64,000 nucleotides of DNA from Acuticoccus sediminis (GTDB lineage Bacteria; Pseudomonadota; Alphaproteobacteria; Rhizobiales; Amorphaceae), in contig NZ_QHHQ01000001.1 of NCBI RefSeq assembly GCF_003258595.1, forward strand, positions 558,001 through 622,000, given 5' to 3'. Below are positions 35,734 through 45,071 of the stretch, in pieces; position 1 is the stretch's first letter; each line of letters begins with the position of its first letter. Made by a program: the position numbers and the translations under genes. Below the pieces are notes generated by a model. The model made no database searches. It was not told the DNA's origin and worked only from the letters and a program-made list of their open reading frames with translations.

Positions 35734-36732
35734 TTACTCGAGGCCCTTCGACTTGAAGAACGGGGTGACGGCTTCGACCGCCTCGGGGCTGGCCGACTCC
35801 TTCCAGGTCACGAGCATCTTGCCGCCGATCTCGGTCATCTTCTCGACGAGCGACTCGGGAGCTTCGGTGACGGTCATGCCGTGCTCCTTGAGGATGCCCT
35901 TCTGCTCGGTGGTGGTCGCCTCGGACATTTCCCAGGCGCGCTTCTCGGCCGTCTTGGCGGCCTCGAGGATGACCGTCTGGGTCGCCTCGTCGAGCGCGTC
36001 GAAGGCGGCCTTGGAGACGATCACGGCATTCTTGGAGTAGAGGGCGCCGACGTCGGTGTAGTAGTCGGTGTTGTCCCACGCCTGGATGTCGATGCCGGTC
36101 TGCGGGCTTGTGAACAGCGCCTCGATCAGGCCGGTGGAGAACGCCTGCGGGATCTCGGCGAACGGCAGGATGGTCGCCTGGAAGCCGAGGAGCTCACCCA
36201 TCTCCTGGGTCGAGGTCGAGTAGATGCGCAGCTTCACGCCCGCGAAGTCGTCCGGACCGTTGACCGGAAACTTGGTGTAGAAGCCCTGGCCCGGCCACGG
36301 CGAGTAGAAGAGGACCTTCATGCCCGCTTCGTCGAACAGCTTGTCGAAGTAGGGCTTCTGGGCGTCCTTCAGCTCCCATGCGGCCTCATAGGTCGGGGCG
36401 ATGAAGGGCAGGCCCGCGAGGATGTACATCGGGTCTTCGTTGCCATAGACGCCGAGGCGGATCTCGCCGATCGGGATCTGGCCGGACTGCACCGCACGCT
36501 TGATCGAGTCGAGCTTGATGAGCGAGTCGTTCGGCTGGAGGTCGATGGTGAGCTCGCCGCCGGACTTGTCCTCCACCTCGTCGATGAACATGCGGATGTT
36601 CTTCGTGTGGAAGTTCTCTTCCGGATAGCCCGACGCCATCAGCCAGGTGGTGGCTGCACTCGCCGGGACGGCCGCTGCCAGGACGGCAACACCCAGCGCG
36701 GCTGCGATGGTGCGCGTTCCGCTCAGTTTCAT
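35734..36732 (-). CDS. dctP: TRAP transporter substrate-binding protein (DctP family)
   Basis: 332 residues. Signal peptide (TRTIAAALGVAVLAAAVPASA-A) followed by the DctP fold: TWLMASGYPEENFHTKNI, IPIGEIRLGVYG, YSPWPGQGFYTKFPV and FAGVKLRIYSTSTQEM, where the Arg of KLRIYS is in the place of the carboxylate-binding Arg. Two ATG codons are adjacent (36735 and 36732); the second has the better spacing to GAGGAG. It is the first gene of the operon dctP-dctQ-dctM-racemase, so the ligand is likely a carboxylate or amino-acid-like compound (inference). Confidence 0.9.
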   Translation of the reverse strand: MKLSGTRTIAAALGVAVLAAAVPASAATTWLMASGYPEENFHTKNIRMFIDEVEDKSGGELTIDLQPNDSLIKLDSIKRAVQSGQIPIGEIRLGVYGNEDPMYILAGLPFIAPTYEAAWELKDAQKPYFDKLFDEAGMKVLFYSPWPGQGFYTKFPVNGPDDFAGVKLRIYSTSTQEMGELLGFQATILPFAEIPQAFSTGLIEALFTSPQTGIDIQAWDNTDYYTDVGALYSKNAVIVSKAAFDALDEATQTVILEAAKTAEKRAWEMSEATTTEQKGILKEHGMTVTEAPESLVEKMTEIGGKMLVTWKESASPEAVEAVTPFFKSKGLE

Positions 36733-36790
36733 CATGCACTCCTCGTTCTGTTGATATCGGCCCGGGGGCACGGATCGCTCCGCCTTGGTG

Positions 36791-36809
36791 CATTTGGCAT
36801 GCCACAATG
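36791..36809. promoter_or_regulatory. Palindrome upstream of the TRAP operon, candidate operator
   Basis: CATTTGGCATGCCACAATG contains the perfect palindrome TGGCATGCCA with near-symmetric CATT/AATG flanks, the size of a GntR-type operator. It lies 59 bases before the dctP start in the 326-base divergent region (36733 to 37058). The other half of that region holds a possible promoter TTGACC-N17-AGATTC (36973 to 37001) ahead of thuE; nothing else was recognised. No regulator gene is adjacent. Confidence 0.4.
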
Positions 36810-37058
36810 GTGGGGACGCGGATTGCGATCCACGCTCCGGTCGGAAAGGTGGCCGACGCATCGGGGGTCCGTCCAGTCAAAGCGTGCGGGGACGTGAGAT
36901 TTTTCCGGCTCCGGCGCGGATTGGTCCGCCCGCTCACGGACATGGCCAAGTGCAGAAAACGCAACGACGCAGTTGACCCGTGGCCAAAGCGCGGCAGATT
37001 CGGAACGAAATGGCGTGAGATCATAAGAACAGGCCATAACGACCCGGGAGACAACGCG

Positions 37059-38333
37059 ATGGCGGGACGGCGAGCGGCAGCTCTTGGCGGCGTGTTGTCG
37101 ATCGCGTGGGTGCTGTTGCCGCTGCCTCCGGCCCGGGCTGCGACGATCTCTCTCGCCTGCAGCGCGCTCGGCATCGAACTCACCCTCTGCACCGAAGCTG
37201 CCCGACAATGGGGCAGTGATACCGGAAACGACGTCAAGATCGTGTCGACGCCGAATTCGGCGACCGAGCGGCTGGCCCTCTATCAGCAGATCCTGTCCGC
37301 CCGCGGCAGCGACATCGACGTCTACCAGATCGACGTCATCTGGCCCGGTCTCCTCGGCGACCACCTGGTCGATCTCGCGCCGCTGATGGGCGGCGCCGAG
37401 GCGCAGAACTTCCCCTCGCTGATCGAGGCTGCGACGGTGGACGGGGAGCTGAAGGCGATGCCCTGGTTCGCGGACGCGGGGCTGCTCTACTACCGCGCCG
37501 ACCTGCTTGCCGCCTACGGCGCCGAGCCGCCCGCGACCTGGGACGAGCTGACCGAGACGGCGCGCACCGTGATGGACGGCGAGCGGGCCGCCGGCAACCG
37601 CGACATGTGGGGCTTCGTCTTCCAGGGCCGCGCCTACGAGGGCCTCTTCTGCAACGCGCTCGAATGGATCGACAGCTATGGCGGCGGCACGGTGGTGGAC
37701 GAGACGGGCGCGGTGACCGTCGACAACCCGGAGGCCGCGGCGGCGCTCACCACCGCGGCGGGCTGGGTGGACACCATCACGCCGAAGGGCGTCCTCAACT
37801 ACGCCGAGGAGGAGTCGCGCGGCGTCTTCCAGTCCGGCCAGGCCGTCTTCATGCGCAACTGGCCGTATGCCTACGCGCTCGCCAATGCCCCGGAGAGCCA
37901 GGTGGCCGGCAAGGTTGAGGTCGTGCCGCTGCCGCACGGGCCGGAGGGGCATCCGACGGGCACCCTGGGCGGCCAGCTCCTCGCGGTGTCGCGCTACTCG
38001 AACCATCCGGAGCTCGCGGCCGACCTCGTCAGGTATCTGACGTCGCAGGAGGTTCAGAAGCGCAGGGCGCTGGAGGGCGGCTTCAACCCGACGATCGAGG
38101 CCCTCTATGACGACCCCGACCTGAAGGCGAAGCTTCCCTACCTCGAGGCGATGGCCGAGACCTTCGCGCACGCGGTGGCGCGGCCGTCGGCGGTGACGAA
38201 GGACAAGTACAATCGCGTCTCGAACGCGGTCTTCAACGCGGTCCACGACGTGCTGTCGGTCGGGGCCGAGCCGGAGGCGGCGCTGGGGCGCCTCGCGGGC
38301 GAGCTGAACCGCATCAAGCGGCGCGGCTGGTAG
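37059..38333 (+). CDS. thuE: ABC transporter sugar-binding protein, ThuE (trehalose/maltose) type
   Basis: 424 residues. Signal peptide of about 26 residues ending PPARA-A, then a periplasmic binding fold close to rhizobial ThuE: ISLACSALGIELTLC, VKIVSTPNSATERLALYQQIL, DIDVYQIDVIWPGLLGDH and AMPWFADAGLLYYRADLL. GGAG lies eight bases before the ATG. In Sinorhizobium ThuEFGK imports trehalose, maltose and sucrose; here no thuA or thuB catabolic gene is seen, so the sugar is not certain. First gene of the four-gene transporter. Confidence 0.82.
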   Translation: MAGRRAAALGGVLSIAWVLLPLPPARAATISLACSALGIELTLCTEAARQWGSDTGNDVKIVSTPNSATERLALYQQILSARGSDIDVYQIDVIWPGLLGDHLVDLAPLMGGAEAQNFPSLIEAATVDGELKAMPWFADAGLLYYRADLLAAYGAEPPATWDELTETARTVMDGERAAGNRDMWGFVFQGRAYEGLFCNALEWIDSYGGGTVVDETGAVTVDNPEAAAALTTAAGWVDTITPKGVLNYAEEESRGVFQSGQAVFMRNWPYAYALANAPESQVAGKVEVVPLPHGPEGHPTGTLGGQLLAVSRYSNHPELAADLVRYLTSQEVQKRRALEGGFNPTIEALYDDPDLKAKLPYLEAMAETFAHAVARPSAVTKDKYNRVSNAVFNAVHDVLSVGAEPEAALGRLAGELNRIKRRGW

Positions 38334-38338
38334 GGGCG

Positions 38339-39277
38339 GTGGCTGGCGGCGGTCCCACGGTCGTCAGGCAGACGGGCGAGCTGACCCGCGCAAAGGTGCG
38401 CTCCGCCGCGCTTCTTCTGGCGCCGATGCTGGTGGTGCTGGCGGCGGTGGCGGCCTGGCCGCTCGCCCGGACGATCATGTTCGCCTTCACCGACGCGACG
38501 CTGAACTCACTGGACAGCTACAGTTTCGTCGGCTTCGAGAACTTCGCCAACGGCACCTGGGGCGGCCTGATGGCGGACCCGGTCTGGTGGACCGCCGTTT
38601 GGAATACCATCCGCTTCACCCTCGTCTCGGTCAGCCTCGAGCTGGCATTCGGCCTCGTCGTTGCGCTGACGCTGAACGTGCCGTTCCCGGGGCGCGGGCT
38701 GGTGCGGGCGGTCGTGCTCATTCCGTGGGCGGTGCCGACCATCGTGTCGGCGCAGATGTGGGCCTGGATGCTCAACGACCAGTTCGGGGTCATCAACGCG
38801 ATGCTCCTCGGCCTCGGGATCATCGCCGCGCCGATCGCCTGGACGGCGGACCCCAATACAGCGATGGCCGCCGTCATCATGGTGGACGTGTGGAAGGCGA
38901 CGCCGTTCATGGCGCTCCTCATCCTCGCCGCGCTGCAGCTCCTGCCGGGCGACTGCTACGAGGCCGCCCGGATCGACGGCGTCCACCCGACGACGGTGTT
39001 CTTCCGCGTGACGCTGCCGCTGATCTACCCCGCGATCGCGGTGGCGGTGATCTTCCGCGCGCTCGACGCGCTGCGCGTCTTCGACCTCATCTACGTGCTC
39101 ACCTCGAACGCGGAGGACACGATGTCGATGTCGGTCTATGCGCGCCAGCAGCTCGTCGACTTCCAGGACGTCGGCTACGGATCGGCCGCCGCGACGCTGC
39201 TCTTCCTGATCATCGCGCTGCTGACGATCGCCTACATCGTGCTCGGCCGCGTCGACCTCGCGGGGGAGCGGTCGTGA
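38339..39277 (+). CDS. thuF: ABC transporter permease, ThuF type
   Basis: 312 residues with six membrane helices, starting at a GTG five bases after thuE. The permease EAA loop is YEAARIDGVHPTTVFFRVTLPL, followed by helices ending near VLGRVDLAG. MalF-like family, with a long first periplasmic loop (FVGFENFANGTWGGLMADPVWWTAVWNT in two blocks). The stop overlaps the start of the next permease gene (GTGA). Confidence 0.85.
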   Translation: MAGGGPTVVRQTGELTRAKVRSAALLLAPMLVVLAAVAAWPLARTIMFAFTDATLNSLDSYSFVGFENFANGTWGGLMADPVWWTAVWNTIRFTLVSVSLELAFGLVVALTLNVPFPGRGLVRAVVLIPWAVPTIVSAQMWAWMLNDQFGVINAMLLGLGIIAAPIAWTADPNTAMAAVIMVDVWKATPFMALLILAALQLLPGDCYEAARIDGVHPTTVFFRVTLPLIYPAIAVAVIFRALDALRVFDLIYVLTSNAEDTMSMSVYARQQLVDFQDVGYGSAAATLLFLIIALLTIAYIVLGRVDLAGERS

Positions 39278-40104
39278 CGGGGTGGAGCCTGCCGGCACGG
39301 GTGGCGTTCGCGGCGCTGGTCACGCTGATCGCCGTCGTGGCGCTGTTCCCGTTCTACTACGCCGTCGTGTCGAGCTTCACGCCGCCGTCGGAGCTCTTCG
39401 CGGTGCACCTCCTGCCGCAGCCCACGCTGGAGAACTACCGCGCCGTCTTCCGCGACCAGCCGTTCGCGCGGAACATCCTCAACTCGGTCGTCGTCGCGTT
39501 CGCGGTGGTCGCGATCGCGCTGGCGCTCGGCGTGACGGCGGCCTTCGCGCTCGCCCGCGTGGCCTTCCGGGGCCGGACGCTTCTGCTGATGACGATCCTC
39601 GCGGTGTCGATGTTCCCGCAGGTGGCGGTGCTGTCGGGCATGTTCGAGCTGGTGCGCTGGCTCGGCATCTACAACACGCTGTCGAGCCTCGTGCTCGCCA
39701 ATCTCATCCTGACGCTGCCGTTCACGGTGTGGGTGCTGACGACCTTCATGCGCCAGCTTCCGAGGGAGCTGGAGGACGCCGCCTACGTCGACGGGGCCAG
39801 CCCCATCGAGGTGATCGTGCGGGTGTTCCTGCCGCTCCTGTGGCCGGCGATGGTCACGACCGGGCTCCTCTCCTTCATCGTCGCGTGGAACGAGTTCCTG
39901 TTCGCGCTGACGTTCACGCTGTCGAACGAGGTGCGCACGGTCCCGGTGGCGATCGCGCTGCTGTCAGGCAGCAGCGGCTACGAGCTGCCATGGGGGAGCA
40001 TCATGGCGGCGTCGGTGGTGGTGACGGTACCGCTGATCGTCCTCGTTCTGGTGTTCCAGGGGAAGATCGTCGGCGGTCTCGCGGCAGGGGCGGTGAAGGG
40101 ATGA
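39274..40104 (+). CDS. thuG: ABC transporter permease, ThuG type
   Basis: 276 residues, six helices, MalG-like. EAA loop LEDAAYVDGASPIEVIVRVFLPLL; helix 1 is VTLIAVVALFPFYYAVVSSF. GTG start overlapping the thuF stop shows coupled translation. Confidence 0.86.
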   Translation: MTGWSLPARVAFAALVTLIAVVALFPFYYAVVSSFTPPSELFAVHLLPQPTLENYRAVFRDQPFARNILNSVVVAFAVVAIALALGVTAAFALARVAFRGRTLLLMTILAVSMFPQVAVLSGMFELVRWLGIYNTLSSLVLANLILTLPFTVWVLTTFMRQLPRELEDAAYVDGASPIEVIVRVFLPLLWPAMVTTGLLSFIVAWNEFLFALTFTLSNEVRTVPVAIALLSGSSGYELPWGSIMAASVVVTVPLIVLVLVFQGKIVGGLAAGAVKG

Positions 40105-40123
40105 GCGGGCGGGGGGCGGCACC

Positions 40124-41218
<1,095 letters not shown>

Positions 41219-41420
41219 AAAAGTTATAGTTATATTTGCGCCATTGCCCAAAATTTGGACACGAAATGTACCATTTGTGCGATATGTTTGCATAAATCGC
41301 TCACGATGAGTGTTCGATACCCAGCCCAAAGCGGCTATGACACCTGCGATCCACACACGCTGTTTCATTCCTAATCTTGGAGTCGTGGATCCTCTTTGTG
41401 TCCTATCCAACGGGGAGCTT
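41219..41420 (+). promoter_or_regulatory. AT-rich promoter region of the peptide ABC operon
   Basis: 202 bases that are far less GC-rich than the surroundings (for example AAAAGTTATAGTTATATTTG). It includes the odd palindrome CCAAA-A-TTTGG. The first binding-protein gene begins at its end; no exact promoter could be assigned. Confidence 0.45.
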
Positions 41421-43013
41421 ATGTCTTTCAAAACCATGCTGGCCGCCCTCGGCGTCGCCGTCGGCCTGGCGGTGACGCCCGTCGCCGCCCAGGAAAGCGG
41501 CGGCACCATGGTCATGCTCGTGCAGCCCAAGCCGCCGAACCTCGCGCCGTACCTGTCGACCTCCGGGCCGATCGGGCAGATCACCAGCAAGATCTACGAG
41601 GGTCTGATCACGGTCGGCGAGGATTACGCGATCGAGCCCAGCCTCGCCAAATCCTGGGAGGTCAGCGACGACGGCCTCACCATCACCTTCCACCTCCAGG
41701 ACGGCGTCACCTGGCACGACGGTGAGCCGTTCACCTCCGCCGACGTGCAGTATTCCATCATGGACGTCCTGCGGGAGGTGCACCCGCGCGGCGCGCTGAC
41801 GCTCAGCGTCGTCGACTCGGTCGACACGCCCGACGACATGACGGCGGTGTTCCATCTCTCCGAGCCGGCGCCGTACCTGATGGTCGCGCTGAACGGCTAC
41901 GAGAGCCCGATCGTCGCCAGGCACCTCTTCGAGGGGACCGATCCGCGCCAGAACGAGACGGCCAACAAGCCGGTCGGCACGGGTCCGTTCAAGTTCGTCG
42001 AATGGAAGAAGGGCCAGTACGTCCGCCTCGACAAGAACGAGGACTACTGGCAGGAGGGCAAGCCCTACCTCGACCGGATCGTCGCCCGGTTCATCTCCGA
42101 CGCCGCCACCCGCACCGCGGCGATGGAGAGCGAGGAGGTGCACTACGGCGCCTTCGGCGCGATCCCGAACTTCGACGTCGAGCGCCTCGCGGAGCTGCCG
42201 TACATCGAGACCACGACGAAGGGCTACGGCTACATCGCGCCTCTGATGCAGATCCAGTTCAACACCGCGAACAAGCCGTTCGACGACAAGCGCGTGCGTC
42301 AGGCGGTGTCCTATGCGCTGGACCGGCAGTTCGTGATCGACAACATCTGGTTCGGCTTCGGCAAGCCCGCGACCGGACCGATCGCGTCCCTGTTCGAGGC
42401 GACGGACCTCTACTCGGACGACGTGATGGACTACGGGGTCGAGGACCGTGTCGAGCGGGCCGAGGCGCTCCTCGACGAGGCCGGCTATCCGCGCGGTGAC
42501 GACGGCGTGCGCTTCCGCGTGACGCACGACATCATGCCCTACAACGAGGAGTTCGTCCGGCTCGGCGAGTACGTCAAGCAGGCCCTCGGCGAGGTCGGCA
42601 TCGAGGTCGAGCTGCGCCACGAGGACGTGCCCACCTGGCTCAAGCGCCTCTACACGGACTACGACTACGAGTTCAGCTCGAACTACCTCTACACGCTGCC
42701 CGACCCGGTGCTGGGCGTGCACCGCCAGTTCCACTCCGACCAGATCCGCCCGGGCACGGTGTTCGTGAACGCCATGAACTGGTCCTCGCCGGAGACAGAC
42801 GAGCTGATGGACAAGGCCCGCACCGAGATCGACCCCGCCAAGCGGGCCGCCCTCTACGCCGAGTTCCAGAAGAAGGTCGTCGAGGCGGCGCCCATCGCGT
42901 TCATGCACGAGATGGAGTTCGCGACCGTCTACAACGCGTCGCTGAAGAACGTGGAGTCGAACGGCCCGCTGGGCGTCTACTCGAACTTCGCCGATCTCTG
43001 GCTGGAACAGTAG
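41421..43013 (+). CDS. Peptide/nickel-type ABC transporter substrate-binding protein, copy 1
   Basis: 530 residues. Signal peptide (TMLAALGVAVGLAVTPVAA-QE), then a family 5 (DppA/OppA) binding protein: APYLSTSGPIGQITSKIYEGL, LAKSWEVSDDGLTITFHLQDGVTWHDGEPFTSADV in two blocks, NKPVGTGPFKFVEW. GGGGAG lies three bases before the ATG, as in copy 2. Roughly four of five residues agree with the product of the next gene, so the pair arose by duplication. The downstream amidase and dimethylformamidase-like genes suggest an amide-bearing ligand (inference). Confidence 0.88.
   Translation: MSFKTMLAALGVAVGLAVTPVAAQESGGTMVMLVQPKPPNLAPYLSTSGPIGQITSKIYEGLITVGEDYAIEPSLAKSWEVSDDGLTITFHLQDGVTWHDGEPFTSADVQYSIMDVLREVHPRGALTLSVVDSVDTPDDMTAVFHLSEPAPYLMVALNGYESPIVARHLFEGTDPRQNETANKPVGTGPFKFVEWKKGQYVRLDKNEDYWQEGKPYLDRIVARFISDAATRTAAMESEEVHYGAFGAIPNFDVERLAELPYIETTTKGYGYIAPLMQIQFNTANKPFDDKRVRQAVSYALDRQFVIDNIWFGFGKPATGPIASLFEATDLYSDDVMDYGVEDRVERAEALLDEAGYPRGDDGVRFRVTHDIMPYNEEFVRLGEYVKQALGEVGIEVELRHEDVPTWLKRLYTDYDYEFSSNYLYTLPDPVLGVHRQFHSDQIRPGTVFVNAMNWSSPETDELMDKARTEIDPAKRAALYAEFQKKVVEAAPIAFMHEMEFATVYNASLKNVESNGPLGVYSNFADLWLEQ
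42321..42383 (+). repeat. 63-base exact direct repeat, copy in first binding-protein gene
   Basis: The stretch beginning GACCGGCAGTTCGTGATCG is identical over 63 bases to 44288 to 44350 in the second binding-protein gene. It codes for the same residues (DRQFVIDNIWFGFGKPATGP). Identity at third codon positions points to recent duplication or gene conversion. Confidence 0.85.
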
Positions 43014-43024
43014 GCGACCTGCCC

Positions 43025-43050
43025 CGGCCGTCCGTTCCGGCGGGCGGCCG
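43025..43050 (+). other. Hairpin after first binding-protein gene
   Basis: CGGCCGTCCG-TTCCGG-CGGGCGGCCG, a ten-base stem with one G-T pair and no T run. It probably protects or attenuates the transcript, as is common after binding-protein genes; a near-equivalent lies after copy 2. Confidence 0.4.
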
Positions 43051-43078
43051 ATTGCGTTGGCGGTCAATCAGGGTACAT

Positions 43079-43128
43079 CTTAAACGGCATGCCATCGCGC
43101 GTTCGCGCGGTGGCGGCGGGCGTTTAAG
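43079..43128. promoter_or_regulatory. Two nested inverted repeats between the binding-protein genes
   Basis: CTTAAACG and CGTTTAAG (43079 and 43121) flank a second stem GCCATCGCGCG-TT-CGCGCGGTGGC (43091 to 43114). Together they span 50 bases of the 371-base gap (43014 to 43384) between the duplicated genes. The outer arms could be an operator, the inner stem an RNA hairpin. The rest of the gap is relatively AT-rich around 43200 to 43320 and likely holds a promoter for copy 2. Confidence 0.4.
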
Positions 43129-43384
43129 TACACGTTATGACCGTGGCAGACTGCGAGGTCCGCCCGAACGGATGTGACGACCTGAAAAGCAGTTACGCCT
43201 TCAGGCTGTTCAATGTTTGGACGGATTGCCTAGCGTTTTTGGTAAAATTTGTGCAGTTCCGGCCAGGGGCGCCCGTTCGTGATCAATATGAAAGCGGATA
43301 AGAATCGCGTGATCGCCCGCTGATGTCTCACAACACCGATGAGATCGGGCGGGCATTCGCGACGTTTTTCGAAATGGGGAGCCT

Positions 43385-44980
43385 ATGTCGTCTTTGAAGA
43401 CTCTGCTGGCCGCCGTCGGCGTTGCCGTCGGCCTGGCGGTGACGCCCGTCGCCGCTCAGGAAAGCGGCGGCACTTTGGTGATGGTCGTGCAGCCGGAGCC
43501 GCCCAACCTCGCGCCGTACCTGTCGACCTCCGGCCCCATCGGTCAGGTCGCCAGCAAGGTGTACGAAGGTCTCATCACGGTCGGTCCCGACTTCAAGATC
43601 ATGCCGGGCCTCGCCAAGTCCTGGGAGGTCAGCGACGACGGCCTCACCATCACCTTCCACCTCCAGGAAGGCGTGAAGTGGCACGACGGCGAGCCGTTCA
43701 CCTCCGCCGACGTGCAGTACGGCATCATGGACGTCCTGCGTGAGATCCACCCGCGCGGCGGCTCCACGCTGAAGGTCATCGAGTCGGTCGACACGCCCGA
43801 CGACATGACGGCGGTGTTCCATCTCGCCGAGCCGGCGCCGTACCTGATGGTCGCGCTCAACGGCTACGAGAGCCCGATCGTCGCCAAGCACCTCTTCGAG
43901 GGCGGCAACCCGCGCGAGAACGAGACGGCCAACAAGCCCATCGGCACCGGCCCGTTCAAGTTCGTCGAGTGGAAGAAGGGCCAGTACGTCCGCTTCGACA
44001 AGAACGAGGACTACTGGCAGGACGGCAAGCCGTACCTCGACCGGATCGTCGTTCGCTTCATCGCCGACGCGGCCACCCGCACCGCGGCGGTGGAGAGCGA
44101 GGAGGTCCAGTACGGTGCCTTCGGCGCGGTCCCCTACTTCGACGTCGAGCGCCTCTCGCAGCTGCCGTACATCGACGTGACGACCGAGGGCTATGGCTAC
44201 ATCGCCCCGATCATGCAGGTCCAGTTCAACACCGAGGTGAAGCCCTTCGACGATCCGAAGGTGCGGCAGGCGATCGCCTATGCGCTCGACCGGCAGTTCG
44301 TGATCGACAACATCTGGTTCGGCTTCGGCAAGCCCGCGACCGGACCGATCTCCTCGCTGTTCAAGCCGACCGGCCTCTACACCGACGAGGTCATCGACTT
44401 CACCGTCGACGACCGGATGGAGAAGGCCGCCGCGCTCCTCGACGAGGCCGGCTACCCGGTCGGGTCGGACGGCGTGCGCTTCACCGTGACCCACGACATC
44501 ACGCCCTACGGCGAGGAGTGGAGCCGTCTCGGCGAGTACGTGAAGCAGGCTCTCGGCCAGCTCGATATCGCGGTGGACCTGCGCTACGAGGACGTCGCGA
44601 CCTGGCTGAAGCGCGTCTACACGGACTACGACTACCAGTTCAGCTCCAACTTCCTGTACGGTCTGCCCGACCCGGTGCTCGGCGTTCACCGCCAGTTCCA
44701 TTCGAACCAGATCCGTCCGGGCACCGTGTTCGTGAACGGCATGAAGTGGTCGTCCCCGCGCACGGACGAGCTGATGGACGCTGCGACGACGGAGACCGAT
44801 CCCGAGAAGCGGGCGGCGCTCTATAAAGAATTCCAGCAGCTGGTCGTCGAGGCCTCGCCGATCGTCTTCATGCATGAGATGGAGTTCGTCACCGTCTACA
44901 ACGACATGGTGAAGAATCTGGAATCCACAGGTCCGCTCGGCGTTTACACCAACTTCGCCGATGTCTGGATGGAGCAGTAA
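43385..44980 (+). CDS. Peptide/nickel-type ABC transporter substrate-binding protein, copy 2
   Basis: 531 residues, a paralogue of the preceding gene with the same signal peptide design (AAVGVAVGLAVTPVAA-QE) and the same family 5 fold. Differences cluster in parts likely to shape the pocket (for example YGAFGAVPYFDVERLSQLPYI against YGAFGAIPNFDVERLAELPYI). GGGGAGCCT precedes the ATG. It lies directly before the permease genes, so it is the copy in the standard place; copy 1 could widen the substrate range or the expression level (inference). Confidence 0.88.
   Translation: MSSLKTLLAAVGVAVGLAVTPVAAQESGGTLVMVVQPEPPNLAPYLSTSGPIGQVASKVYEGLITVGPDFKIMPGLAKSWEVSDDGLTITFHLQEGVKWHDGEPFTSADVQYGIMDVLREIHPRGGSTLKVIESVDTPDDMTAVFHLAEPAPYLMVALNGYESPIVAKHLFEGGNPRENETANKPIGTGPFKFVEWKKGQYVRFDKNEDYWQDGKPYLDRIVVRFIADAATRTAAVESEEVQYGAFGAVPYFDVERLSQLPYIDVTTEGYGYIAPIMQVQFNTEVKPFDDPKVRQAIAYALDRQFVIDNIWFGFGKPATGPISSLFKPTGLYTDEVIDFTVDDRMEKAAALLDEAGYPVGSDGVRFTVTHDITPYGEEWSRLGEYVKQALGQLDIAVDLRYEDVATWLKRVYTDYDYQFSSNFLYGLPDPVLGVHRQFHSNQIRPGTVFVNGMKWSSPRTDELMDAATTETDPEKRAALYKEFQQLVVEASPIVFMHEMEFVTVYNDMVKNLESTGPLGVYTNFADVWMEQ
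44288..44350 (+). repeat. 63-base exact direct repeat, copy in second binding-protein gene
   Basis: Identical to 42321 to 42383; see that entry. It lies at the same relative position in the paralogous gene. Confidence 0.85.
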
Positions 44981-45000
44981 GCTCCAATAGCCTAAACGTT

Positions 45001-45024
45001 GGCCGCCCGATCCGTCGGGCGGTC
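45001..45024 (+). other. Hairpin after second binding-protein gene
   Basis: GGCCGCCCGA-TCCG-TCGGGCGGTC, ten-base stem with one G-T pair, followed by AATTCT. Such hairpins let the binding-protein message exceed that of the permeases downstream. Confidence 0.45.
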
Positions 45025-45071
45025 AATTCTGTCGGGCCCTACGGGCCGCACATCACCAAATCGGAGGGCTG

